Assembly: GCA_023436305.1 (NCBI GenBank)
Contig: JAEZJQ010000129.1
Coordinates: 1-64,000 of the forward strand
DNA from: Bacillota bacterium
GTDB lineage: Bacteria; Bacillota; UBA4882; UBA8346
Reading direction: 5' to 3'
Length of the DNA: 64,000 nucleotides
The notes below the pieces were generated by a model. The model was not told the origin of the DNA. It did no database searches and was given only the letters and a program-made list of their open reading frames with translations. Positions 17,599 through 25,234 of the stretch are shown piece by piece. Numbering within the stretch: position 1 is the first letter of the stretch; each line of letters begins with the position of its first letter. A program made the position numbers and the translations under genes.

Positions 17599-17820
17599 TT
17601 ATTGTGGAGGTAAATTATTGGGGTTGGAGTATTGTTCCCGCTCCCGAAACAAAAACTTGATGCAGTATAGACCGGCGATTCCCACCAGGGAATAAATAAT
17701 CCGGCTAAGCGGCGCGGTATGACCTCCAAAAATATTTGCCACCAGATCATATCTGAACAACCCGACCAAAAGCCAGTTTAACGCGCCAATAATTACCAGA
17801 ACCAATGCAAACCTGTCCAA
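17599..17820 (-). CDS. DUF378 family small membrane protein
   Basis: 73 residues with two hydrophobic helices. IGALNWLLVGLF followed by DLVANIFGG and SRIIYSLVGIAGLY is the DUF378 pattern. The function is unknown; these small proteins are common in Bacillota and other bacteria. The start is TTG, decided by GGAG eight bases upstream. It is a single gene with its own terminator, and nothing ties it to its neighbours. Confidence 0.85.
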   Translation of the reverse strand: MDRFALVLVIIGALNWLLVGLFRYDLVANIFGGHTAPLSRIIYSLVGIAGLYCIKFLFREREQYSNPNNLPPQ

Positions 17821-17998
17821 GCTTTCAACTCCATTCTGCAGTTTTACGGCGATGTGAAAAAACCGTTCACTAAGCGGCGCACACCGCTTTTTTATAGTGT
17901 GTCAAAGATGGGCAAGTTTCATTACGATTTTTCTAGGAAGTGCCGGATGGATTTGGCAAGAGTTGGCTTTTAGTCAAATAAATTACGAACATGTTCCC

Positions 17999-19975
17999 CT
18001 ACTTCACGGTAACTTTCAATGTCTTTCGTTCGGTAATCCCCATCTCCTCTTCCTGGACGCTCACTTGGATTGTATAGGTCCCCGCCTTTCCATAGGTATA
18101 GGATTGTTCCGGCCCTTCCAAGATTTTTCCGTCGCCAAAATCCCAAATATACTTGAAAACGGGGGTACCGGTGCCTTCCATGGTGGCTGATGCCTGACAT
18201 TTTACAATAAGCGGCGCGGCTCCGGTGATGGGCAAAACGGAAGCGGCCAATCGAACTTTCGGTGTTTCAACTTTAATTGAAGTGGTTACTTTCTCGATAA
18301 CCGCCGGATGATATCGATCTTTCACTTCCAACGTTACCTGGTAATCGCCCGGCTGTTTGAAAAGATGAACCGGGTTTTGTTCCAAGCTGATGGAGCCGTC
18401 GTTAAAATCCCAGCGGTATTGAGGTTCACAGGGCGAACCGGTAACACTGGTCGTAGCGTTGAAGCTAACTTGAAGCGGCGCCAAACCAGCGGTAATGCTG
18501 GACTTTACCGCAACTTTCATCTGGGGTGGCAACGCCTTGACGGTAATCATACTATCGGCCAGATTCCCGGTATGCAACCGGTCACTAACCACAAGGCGGA
18601 CTTGATATTCACCGGGACGTTTAAAGACATGAGTTGGTTTGTCAAGAACACTAACCTCCCCATCCCCAAATTCCCAACGGTATAGCAATTCCACCGGATT
18701 TCCGGTAATAGTTTTCCCCGGGTCAAAATTCACCGCCAGCGGTACAGTCCCTTCAACGCTGGAAGCGCTGACTTTCAAATCGATTTGAGGTGGAAGGACC
18801 TTAATCAAAATAATTTCCTCGGGGATGACTACATCGGGATGAAGTTTATCGACCATCTCGACCATTAACCGATAATCGCCGGGTTCGGTGAAAGTATGTT
18901 CAAATTTATTGCCCTTTACGGTTTCACCCGCCAACTCCCAGCTATATTCCAGCTGAACCGGACCGCCGTTGATTTTAGGATTCACCGTACCGGTCACTTT
19001 TAACGGAACCGGACCCAGCGCCGGAGTCACCACCACATTAGGCACAATGGTTTCCGGACTGACATCCACCAGCCAGGTTTTTTCGGTTTTATATTCATTG
19101 ACGGTGGCCGTTAAAACTATCTGATAACGGCCAGGTTTCAAATAAGTATTATGGGCTTCCGGACCGGAGATTTCCACGCTATTGCCGAAATTCCAAGAAT
19201 ATGTCGCCCTTTGCCCGTAATTGACCACTGCATTGGCAGAAGCGGTTACCGCCAGTTCCACCGGTCCTTTTAACGGTTCGATCTTTGAGGTCAAAGTTAC
19301 CAGTGGCGGCACCTCAAACTCGAAGCTGTATTTTTGGGAAGTTAACCCCGATGATGTTTTGCTGTTCCCTTCCACCATGATCAAGGTCTTCCCGCCACCG
19401 CTAAATTGATGGGACACTGTTTTTCCGGTGGAGAAATCGTCATTGTTCCACAGCCATTTCCAGTCATTGAATCCGGCGGGACCGGTAATCTCAAAATCCA
19501 CCAGAAAAGGTTTATCACCCAGGGAATATTTAATTTGGGCTTCGGCAAAACTTATATTGGCCTTGACCAAAGCGCCGGTTTTAAAAAACATCATGTATTC
19601 CCCGGCGTCAATGATGACTTTATATTGTTTTCCCTTGGGAATGGAGAATTTTCCTGTACTGGTAGCCATCTTGCGTTCAATTTGCTTACCGGTTCCCAAG
19701 TCTTCAATGGTAAAAACGGCCGGTTTTTTTTCACTGGATATTTTCTTGGTAATGTTTACTTCCCAGATTAAAGTCGTTGCAAAATCCAACGGTTCCTGGG
19801 GGATGATTAATTCTTGCTTCTGTCCCGCTTTTTCGACGGTAATTTGTAAATCGCGATTGATGGTGATGGTTCTGGAGTCGCCGTCCACCCCCCTGGCCTG
19901 GCCTAAAGTTGCGCCAAACAGGGAGATTGCCGTGAGAAAGATGATGCCGAGAATCAATAAATAAGACCGGCGCAT
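17999..19975 (-). CDS. Secreted protein with five PKD-like repeats
   Basis: 658 residues. Signal peptide 1-27, a unique beta-rich N-terminal region to about 225, then five repeats of 85-90 residues with the PKD pattern. The clearest elements are YRWEFGDGEVS, YRWDFNDGS and YIWDFGDGK, each preceded by a G-x-x-P-L segment and followed by H-x-F-x-x-P-G-x-Y-x-V. PKD domains are Ig-like spacers or adhesion modules in surface proteins. No enzymatic domain, sortase motif or S-layer domain is visible, so it is presumably secreted or loosely wall-held. ATG at 19975 has AAAGGGGG upstream, better than the longer alternative start at 20032. A sigma-H-like promoter lies about 50 bases upstream. Function unknown. 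Confidence 0.83.
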   Translation of the reverse strand: MRRSYLLILGIIFLTAISLFGATLGQARGVDGDSRTITINRDLQITVEKAGQKQELIIPQEPLDFATTLIWEVNITKKISSEKKPAVFTIEDLGTGKQIERKMATSTGKFSIPKGKQYKVIIDAGEYMMFFKTGALVKANISFAEAQIKYSLGDKPFLVDFEITGPAGFNDWKWLWNNDDFSTGKTVSHQFSGGGKTLIMVEGNSKTSSGLTSQKYSFEFEVPPLVTLTSKIEPLKGPVELAVTASANAVVNYGQRATYSWNFGNSVEISGPEAHNTYLKPGRYQIVLTATVNEYKTEKTWLVDVSPETIVPNVVVTPALGPVPLKVTGTVNPKINGGPVQLEYSWELAGETVKGNKFEHTFTEPGDYRLMVEMVDKLHPDVVIPEEIILIKVLPPQIDLKVSASSVEGTVPLAVNFDPGKTITGNPVELLYRWEFGDGEVSVLDKPTHVFKRPGEYQVRLVVSDRLHTGNLADSMITVKALPPQMKVAVKSSITAGLAPLQVSFNATTSVTGSPCEPQYRWDFNDGSISLEQNPVHLFKQPGDYQVTLEVKDRYHPAVIEKVTTSIKVETPKVRLAASVLPITGAAPLIVKCQASATMEGTGTPVFKYIWDFGDGKILEGPEQSYTYGKAGTYTIQVSVQEEEMGITERKTLKVTVK

Positions 19976-20025
19976 TGGTATAACCCCCTTTATGCAAATA
20001 ATTGAGCAAATAAACTTGTGACTGT

Positions 20026-20051
20026 TATTCAAGATCTAAATCAATTTTCCT
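20026..20051 (-). promoter_or_regulatory. Sigma-H-like promoter of the PKD-repeat gene
   Basis: The minus strand reads AAGCAGGAAAA, then 14 bases, then GAATA. The element AGGAWWW-N14-GAAT is that of well-studied Bacillus sigma-H promoters such as spoVG. Three further sites with the same spacing occur in the window. Confidence 0.55.
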
Positions 20052-20171
20052 GCTTTGGATACAAAATAAGGCCGTTTTACCATGAATTAGAGGGCTGTTT
20101 GTCGCCATCTATTTATGAAATTTCGGATAAAAATCCATTACACCATAACTTTGAAAAATGGCGAAGAACCC

Positions 20172-20288
20172 CTAAGAGTCTGTGCGGCTAACCGGTTTTC
20201 GAAGCCTATTTAGTATCAAGTCACATATTCTAATGCCACATATAGTGGTTTATAGTTACTAAAAAGTGTTACGCGCACAGACTCCTAG
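20172..20288 (+). mobile_element. MITE-like element, copy 1
   Basis: A 117-bp element bounded by inverted repeats CTAAGAGTCTGTGCG (left) and CTAGGAGTCTGTGCG (right, read inward). The interior contains TTTTCGAAGC, TTTAGTATCAAGT and CATATAGTGGTTT, which recur in the same order, inverted, at 29607-29721. It has no coding capacity. It is most like a non-autonomous miniature inverted-repeat element; a regulatory repeat is the alternative. No convincing target duplication was seen. Confidence 0.7.
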
Positions 20289-20399
20289 ACAATTCAAAAT
20301 AAACTTGTAAATTTTCCATAATTTATTTTCAGGAAAAGAAGGAGATCAGAAAACAATCGCATATTTTTAATATATCAAGTATTGAAAGGAGAAGATACC

Positions 20400-20456
20400 A
20401 TGGCCAACAAAGAAAAGACTCAGAAAAAAGAGGAAAAGAAACCGAAGAAAAAGTAA
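20400..20456 (+). CDS. Tiny lysine-rich peptide (18 residues)
   Basis: ATG at 20400 follows a strong AAAGGAGAAGATACC. The peptide is MANKEKTQKKEEKKPKKK, then TAA. Nearly three quarters of the residues are Lys or Glu. A well-formed terminator begins 42 bases later, so the unit looks like a complete short gene: RBS, ORF, terminator. Very small Lys-rich peptides of this kind are annotated here and there in Bacillota, but I know of no function. It might bind RNA or the ribosome, or act as a basic spore-associated peptide (guess). It could instead be a chance ORF within an untranslated transcript. Confidence 0.6.
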   Translation: MANKEKTQKKEEKKPKKK

Positions 20457-20497
20457 ATTAAGTTTGGAACCACAAAATAAATCCTTTCATTTTGTTG

Positions 20498-20538
20498 AAA
20501 AAATCACCCTCTCTCTGAATTTCAGCGGGTGATTTTTT
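20498..20538 (+). terminator. Bidirectional intrinsic terminator between the tiny peptide gene and folP
   Basis: AAAAAATCACCC (20498-20509) pairs perfectly with GGGTGATTTTTT (20527-20538), with an inner CTGAA/TTCAG pairing. U-runs exist on both strands, so it serves the peptide gene from the left and folP from the right. Confidence 0.85.
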
Positions 20539-20612
20539 AATGATAAAGCTGTCCCGAATACCGGACAACCTAATTTTGTTAAAACTGATCTTATCACGGG
20601 ATCGAATTGGTT

Positions 20613-21491
20613 CTACATTGATGATCCGCGTTCGCTGCGAATTGCATCACACATCCGGGCCGCCCGGGTTATTGCCTTGACATCATGCACCCGTAAAATA
20701 TTCGCCCCTTTGGTGATACCCCAGATAGAAGTGGCAATGGTTCCTTCCAGGCGTTCTTCCGCCGGCAGGTCCAGCGTTAATCCCACCACTGATTTACGGG
20801 AGGTTCCGAGCAACACCGGCCTTCCCAAACTCTGTAATTCATCAAGCCGACGTAATACCTCCAGGTTATCTTGATAGTTTTTCCCAAAACCAATGCCCGG
20901 ATCAATGATTATCCGCTCCGCCGGGATTCCGGACTCCGCCGCGATTTGGATTGAATCTGCCAGTGAAGCCGCGATTTCATTCATAATCCGATGATAAACC
21001 GGCTCCGGATTATTATGCATAATAATTACAGGAACCTTGGCCTCCGCCGCCACCCGGGCCATCCGATGTTCCGGATCATCCGGCGCTTTCAAACCCCAAA
21101 TATCATTGATGATGGCCGCGCCTAAATTTAAAGCCTTCTCAGCCACTCCCGGTTTATAAGTATCGATGGAAACCGGAACTTTGCAAGCCGGAACCAATTC
21201 CCTGACCACCGGCAACAGCCGCCCTTCCTCCTCTGCTTCATTGACTGGGACCGCTTTCGGACGGGTGGACTCCGCGCCCACATCCAAAAAGTCCGCTCCA
21301 TCCTCAATCATTTGTTCCGCCTGCTTCAGCGCCTCATCAATATAATTCGTTTTCGAATACACTCCATCCCCCGAAAACGAATCCGGTGTCAAATTAATGA
21401 TACCCATGATATAAGTCCGGGAATATAAATCGTACATTTTCCCGTTGATTTCAATCTGGGAGGATGAGGTTGGTGCGCGGTTCTCGGCCAT
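20613..21491 (-). CDS. folP: Dihydropteroate synthase
   Basis: 292 residues, the usual length. DHPS joins p-aminobenzoate to dihydropterin pyrophosphate in folate synthesis, in the cytoplasm. The family signatures are present: MGIINLTPDSFSGDG near the start (pterin and phosphate loop), DFLDVGAESTRP, IIIDPGIGFGKN and LLGTSRKSV, with the C-terminal RVHDV. ATG start with GGAGGAA seven bases upstream. It stands alone here, without the usual folate-operon partners, facing the tiny peptide gene across a shared terminator. Confidence 0.95.
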   Translation of the reverse strand: MAENRAPTSSSQIEINGKMYDLYSRTYIMGIINLTPDSFSGDGVYSKTNYIDEALKQAEQMIEDGADFLDVGAESTRPKAVPVNEAEEEGRLLPVVRELVPACKVPVSIDTYKPGVAEKALNLGAAIINDIWGLKAPDDPEHRMARVAAEAKVPVIIMHNNPEPVYHRIMNEIAASLADSIQIAAESGIPAERIIIDPGIGFGKNYQDNLEVLRRLDELQSLGRPVLLGTSRKSVVGLTLDLPAEERLEGTIATSIWGITKGANILRVHDVKAITRAARMCDAIRSERGSSM

Positions 21492-21656
21492 TTAGATTCC
21501 TCCGGTATTAGCAGGCTTAAACTTCGTCTAATCATTATATCCTACCCAATGGAAATCGGCAAGCGACTTTTTAGCGTAAACATAGAGCTTAATCATCGGA
21601 TAATCAATCGAATGGAACAAGTGCATAAACTGTAGCGATACGCTCTTGCCCATATC

Positions 21657-22418
21657 CTACGCCTTACACCATACAGTTTTCCAATAAACATTCGTTAGAG
21701 CATGACAAATTACCGCGCAAAGGACATTTCCGGTGAATAAATAAACAGAACCATAGATCAACCCGGCGCAGGTGGCGGTGAGGACCATTTTGGGGCCGTT
21801 ATAGTTCCAGTGGGCCAAGCCGAAGATGATTGAACCCAAAATTAACGCCGCCAAAGGACCGAGCCATTGGCTCAGAAAGTTTTGAATGATTCCCCGGAAA
21901 AAGAGTTCCTGGGATATGGCCACCCAGAAAAACATATAAATTCCGGTAATTAATACTTCTCTGATTTGAACCCGGTTCCAGGCTTTTCGAATCCGTTGAA
22001 TTCCTCCACCAAGAAGCGTCCCCAAAATCATAAAGCCTCCCGTGGCTCCCAAAGTTATCAGCCAGTCCTTACCACTGACTTGAAAGGAGAATCCGGTGTC
22101 GATCCGCCGGATGGATAACATATACGTGAATAAAGCCAAATATAAGAACCGGTAAGCCACTTCGAATTCCGCCAAATCCTTCATTTTGACTAAAAACCAG
22201 GATAAAGGGCGGATGATCATATAGCCAAACATTAATATTATCCATAAAGCATCCATTGGGATAAATCTCCCCGTCCCGCTTTGACGGACGATGAAGAGAT
22301 AGATGCCGGAGTAGATGAGAATTACGATCCAGGCTACTTTTTTAGATTTGATATAGGCTTCTTGCGGTAGCAGCCGTAACATAAGGGCGATTGAAATAAA
22401 TCCAATTATTTCCCACAA
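21657..22418 (-). CDS. CPBP-family (Abi/CAAX-protease-like) intramembrane metalloprotease
   Basis: 253 residues with about seven hydrophobic segments. The C-terminal half holds the family motifs QELFFRGIIQNFL, IIFGLAHWNYNG and HALTN. The usual EExxxR motif reads QExxxR here, so one of the paired glutamates is replaced; the essential second Glu, the Arg and both His are kept. CPBP proteins act as membrane proteases, in bacteriocin immunity or in processing of membrane proteins; the substrate here is unknown. The start is TTG with AGGAG ten bases upstream. It is divergent from the conserved plus-strand gene at 22616. Confidence 0.82.
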   Translation of the reverse strand: MWEIIGFISIALMLRLLPQEAYIKSKKVAWIVILIYSGIYLFIVRQSGTGRFIPMDALWIILMFGYMIIRPLSWFLVKMKDLAEFEVAYRFLYLALFTYMLSIRRIDTGFSFQVSGKDWLITLGATGGFMILGTLLGGGIQRIRKAWNRVQIREVLITGIYMFFWVAISQELFFRGIIQNFLSQWLGPLAALILGSIIFGLAHWNYNGPKMVLTATCAGLIYGSVYLFTGNVLCAVICHALTNVYWKTVWCKA

Positions 22419-22615
22419 ATTACAAATACTCCTTTTGTCAAATATCTTGGTGTTCCCGTCAAGAATAACACAAAATCTAACGGATGCATATCCTATCGGT
22501 ATATATTACTCCGGCCATTAAACTTATTTATTCTTCATCGCTTAAATTGCTGCTATAAGTAAGACCCACCCGATTTTTAATCACTGGAGTAATAAATTGG
22601 TGAGGAGGTCTAAAA

Positions 22616-23104
22616 ATGGCGATCTACCAATCTTTTACCGGTATCATTACCATGATTGACGATTTTTGGATGGGACTTGGAGGAAGTGTAGGATGTAATA
22701 AATTAATGTCTGTCGAAAATAACGATGGGAGTTTGGTAAATTTCGTGGTGACCCCGGCAACTTATTTTTTAGACCAAGTTATGATGACAGTCGGAGATAC
22801 GGTAACCGGATTTTATGATGCAAGCGCGGCAACTCCTTTAATTTTCCCGCCGCAATTTCAAGCAATTGTTATGGCAAGAGCTACCCGAAATCAAAATGTA
22901 AAAGTAGACTTTTTTAACCGGCAATTGGTGAGTAGAGACGGCACATTGCGATTAAACATTTCCCCTTCGACTCTGATAGTGCTGGAAAATGGTCAAGCCT
23001 TTACTGGAAACCCCGGAAACCGGTACCTTATTGTTGTCTACGGCCCTACTACAAGAAGTATACCAGCCCAAACCACACCCTATAAAATTATAGTAATGTG
23101 TTAG
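22616..23104 (+). CDS. Conserved protein of unknown function (162 residues)
   Basis: No signal peptide or membrane segment. The protein is mostly beta-type, with distinctive segments NFVVTPATYFLDQVM, VGDTVTGFYDA, PPQFQAIVMA, VDFFNRQLVS, LENGQAFTGNP, RYLIVVYGPTTRSIPAQTTP and a C-terminal IVMC. I recall similar hypothetical proteins in Clostridia but no assigned function. ATG start after a strong GAGGAGGTC. It is one of only four plus-strand genes and stands alone between a CPBP protease and the spoIIA operon, with a hairpin terminator. The conserved surface-like sequence and single-gene setting give no safe functional hint. Confidence 0.8.
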   Translation: MAIYQSFTGIITMIDDFWMGLGGSVGCNKLMSVENNDGSLVNFVVTPATYFLDQVMMTVGDTVTGFYDASAATPLIFPPQFQAIVMARATRNQNVKVDFFNRQLVSRDGTLRLNISPSTLIVLENGQAFTGNPGNRYLIVVYGPTTRSIPAQTTPYKIIVMC

Positions 23105-23196
23105 CGTCCACCAGCCTCACTCCCGCCGGGAACCGGTGGGTATTACCGATACATAAATCATCAATCCCATCAGCGAAAGTCACATTAAAATTAAAA

Positions 23197-23244
23197 ATAA
23201 TAATAACCCCGGACGCTTCATGTCATCATCGGAGTTATTATTAT
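23197..23244 (+). terminator. Hairpin terminator after the 162-residue protein gene
   Basis: ATAATAATAAC (23197-23207) pairs with GTTATTATTAT (23234-23244), continued inward by CCG/CGG after one mismatch. It lies 93 bases past the stop. The AT-rich arms give U-rich tails on both strands. Confidence 0.55.
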
Positions 23245-23283
23245 CCATCCTCTGAAGAAAAGTTCTTCAAATTCTCCAAAGGT

Positions 23284-23406
23284 CCCGGAATGCATCACCG
23301 GGATGGCGCATGATAGCGCCGCGCATGGAATGCGCTTAAAGCGCTGATTTCAACAATCAGCTTTGCGTCGTACAGACGCTTATCATCTATCGGCTTCTTT
23401 TAGCCG
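23284..23406. other. Array of six consecutive small hairpins, possible structured RNA
   Basis: Six perfect stems follow one another with hardly a gap: CCCGG/CCGGG (23284-23302), GGCGC/GCGCC (23305-23320), GCGCAT/ATGCGC (23321-23335), GCTGATT/AATCAGC (23343-23361), GCGTC/GACGC (23365-23379) and CGGCT/AGCCG (23391-23406). They lie in the 3' untranslated region of sigF. I recognise no known RNA family. Confidence 0.5.
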
Positions 23407-23416
23407 GTAGCTACAA

Positions 23417-24196
23417 TTATTCGTTCAGATATAAATTTCGCAACCGATGTAGCGCTTCTTTTTCCAGACGGCAGACTTGCACCTGGGATACACCGAAATT
23501 GGCGGCAATTTCGCTCTGGGTTTTTTCCTCGAAAAAACGGAGCTTCACCAGTTTTTGCAAACGTTCGGGAAGTTGTCCAATCACTTCTTGCAACGCGAAC
23601 TGTTCCAGCCATTTCGAGTGGGCGGTTTCCTCACCCACCAGTTGTTCGCGGCTGATGGCGTCGCCCTCTTCCTCATGGACGATCTCCTGTAAAGAATTAA
23701 TCGGGCGGGTCGCTTCCAGTGCTGCGGCGATTTCTTCCCGCGAATAACCGGTAGCAGTTTCCAACTCTGAAAGCGTCGGTTCCTTGCCAATGGTATTCGC
23801 AAGTTGGGTTCGGATTTGTTCGACTTTGACGGCAATCTCCTTAAGATTACGGCTGATCTTAATCGGGCCGTCATCACGGAGATGTTGCTTAATCTCACCG
23901 ATGATCACCGGTACCGCATAAGTCGAGAACTTCACCCCATAGGCCGGGTTGAATTTTTCGATGGCCTTCATCAACCCCATGCAACCGATTTGGAATAAAT
24001 CATCCAGTTCCAAGCGGTTGGTAAACCGCTGGGCCACGCTCATCACCAGCCGTAAATTATGCTGAATGATGGTGTTTTTGGCATCTTTATCACCGTTACG
24101 ATACTTAACGATTAATGCCAGAAACTCCTGATCGGTCAGTAGATGATTATTTGGCAAATTAATTTCGGATTTAACTGCTTCGGGAGAAACCAGCAT
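23417..24196 (-). CDS. sigF: RNA polymerase sporulation sigma factor F
   Basis: 259 residues, the family's usual length. Region 2 (NLRLVMSVAQRF, DDLFQIGCMGLMKAI, then FSTYAVPVIIGEIKQHLRDDG), region 3 and region 4 (LPERLQKLVKLRFFEEKTQSEIAANFGVSQVQVCRLE) are all present. Sigma F directs forespore transcription right after asymmetric division. Identity rests on position: it follows spoIIAB with a 26-base overlap in the canonical spoIIA order. SigG is the close alternative by sequence, but the operon settles it. ATG start with GGGGG seven bases upstream. The hairpin array begins ten bases past the stop. Confidence 0.95.
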   Translation of the reverse strand: MLVSPEAVKSEINLPNNHLLTDQEFLALIVKYRNGDKDAKNTIIQHNLRLVMSVAQRFTNRLELDDLFQIGCMGLMKAIEKFNPAYGVKFSTYAVPVIIGEIKQHLRDDGPIKISRNLKEIAVKVEQIRTQLANTIGKEPTLSELETATGYSREEIAAALEATRPINSLQEIVHEEEGDAISREQLVGEETAHSKWLEQFALQEVIGQLPERLQKLVKLRFFEEKTQSEIAANFGVSQVQVCRLEKEALHRLRNLYLNE

Positions 24197-24620
24197 CTGC
24201 GAGCCCCCGTTCCGGATGCTTTTTCATTATTATCGAGGTACCTTGACCGGGACCCGAAATAATATCCACGCATTCCATAAATGACTCGATAAACACCAAT
24301 CCCAAACCCATCCGTTCCGGATCGGTGGAAAAAGTGGCTTGTTTGGCTTGTTCAATATCTTCAATCCCAATGCCGTAATCTTTAATTCGAATAACCAGCT
24401 CTTCGTCTTCGATGGCTAATTCCAGTTCAATCTCACCCTCCATATCCGGGTAAGCATGAATTACACAATTCGACACGGCCTCCGAAACCGCCACCCGAAT
24501 CTCTTCGACCTCCGCCAAGGTGAATTCCAATTGGGTTGCAAAAGCAGCGACGATTACCCGGGCTAACCCAACGTTCTGAGGTAGACTGGGGAATTTTATT
24601 TTTAAATAGTTATTGGGCAT
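24171..24620 (-). CDS. spoIIAB: Anti-sigma F factor and serine kinase
   Basis: 149 residues. A GHKL-type ATPase fold: AVSEAVSNCVIHAYP (N box), IRIKDYGIGIEDIEQA (G1) and RMGLGLVFIESFM (G2). SpoIIAB binds and blocks sigma F and phosphorylates SpoIIAA; with ADP it releases sigma F to SpoIIAA control. ATG start after GGAGGT. The stop lies inside sigF (26-base overlap), and the four-base gap to spoIIAA indicates tight co-translation, which keeps the stoichiometry this switch needs. Confidence 0.96.
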   Translation of the reverse strand: MPNNYLKIKFPSLPQNVGLARVIVAAFATQLEFTLAEVEEIRVAVSEAVSNCVIHAYPDMEGEIELELAIEDEELVIRIKDYGIGIEDIEQAKQATFSTDPERMGLGLVFIESFMECVDIISGPGQGTSIIMKKHPERGLADAGFSRSS

Positions 24621-24624
24621 CGAG

Positions 24625-24969
24625 CTACCTCCATGAATTTTTTAACGCGCCATGACGATCGTCGTATATGTCCATTATTTTTAATAAACCCGATAATTGG
24701 AGAATGCGTCTGATTTGCGCGGAGACATTTATCGCCGAAATCTTACCGCCGTGTTGGTTTAAACGTTTAAATCGCCCCAAAATCACTCCCAATCCGGAAC
24801 TATCAATAAAGCTAACTTTTTCAAGATCCAAAATCACGTGTTTAATGGATTCATAATGATTCAGCTTATCATCGACAATCTCCCGAAAAGTTGGTGAAGT
24901 TTCCAAATCAAGTTCTCCATCGATTTCCACAATCAGGTTGGGTCCAATCCGCTCTGTTTCAATGACCAA
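24625..24969 (-). CDS. spoIIAA: Anti-anti-sigma F factor
   Basis: 114 residues, matching the usual 110-120. STAS-domain protein: LIVEIDGELDLETSPTFRE at the N-terminus, and LEKVSFIDSSGLGVILGRFK containing the serine phosphorylated by SpoIIAB. The unphosphorylated form binds SpoIIAB and frees sigma F. I chose TTG at 24969 because GGGGG lies seven bases upstream and gives the normal length; a GTG at 24993 has no ribosome-binding site. First gene of the spoIIA operon; a sigma-H-like promoter sits about 57 bases upstream. Confidence 0.93.
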   Translation of the reverse strand: MVIETERIGPNLIVEIDGELDLETSPTFREIVDDKLNHYESIKHVILDLEKVSFIDSSGLGVILGRFKRLNQHGGKISAINVSAQIRRILQLSGLLKIMDIYDDRHGALKNSWR

Positions 24970-25025
24970 CCCTAAACCCCCTTTTCCCGACACAATTCGA
25001 TTCCATTATTTCTTTTCTCTAGAAG

Positions 25026-25051
25026 AATTCGCCGCTCAAATTAAAGTTCCT
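25026..25051 (-). promoter_or_regulatory. Sigma-H-like promoter of the spoIIA operon
   Basis: The minus strand reads GAGGAACT, then 14 bases, then GAATT. In Bacillus the spoIIA operon is transcribed by sigma-H RNA polymerase (established), and the spacing and hexamers fit. The predicted transcription start is 40-50 bases before spoIIAA. Confidence 0.65.
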
Positions 25052-25142
25052 CCTGAAGAAAATAACATAAAAAGCCTTAATATCAATGTTTATAACGTTT
25101 TTAACCAAAAGAACCGGGGGAAATGAAGGTGTTGGAATACGA

Positions 25143-25175
25143 TAAAAAATGCCAGACTCCGTTAAAGTCTGGCAT
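25143..25175 (-). terminator. Intrinsic terminator of dacF
   Basis: On the minus strand ATGCCAGACT and AGTCTGGCAT form a perfect 10-bp stem with a seven-base loop, followed by a six-U tract. It begins 60 bases past the dacF stop. Confidence 0.88.
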
Positions 25176-25234
25176 GAATATGGAAGTTTAGACACCGATC
25201 TTTCCTATCTCATTAAAAAACGGCGCGTATTTTC

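Larger units (their letters stand above)
19976..20399. other. Intergenic region between divergent genes, carrying a MITE-like repeat
   Basis: It holds the sigma-H-like promoter of the PKD gene (20026-20051), a 117-bp inverted-terminal-repeat element (20172-20288) and the leader of a tiny peptide gene. I see no other gene. Confidence 0.6.
23105..23416. other. Intergenic region with a terminator and a run of small hairpins
   Basis: No gene is seen. It contains the AT-rich hairpin at 23197-23244 and six consecutive small hairpins at 23284-23406, reaching to ten bases from the sigF stop codon. Confidence 0.6.

Noticed and set aside
17872..17893. Small hairpin AAGCGG/CCGCTT followed by T residues on the plus strand, between the PKD and DUF378 genes
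   Set aside because: No plus-strand gene precedes it and the stem is only six pairs; a chance match is likely.
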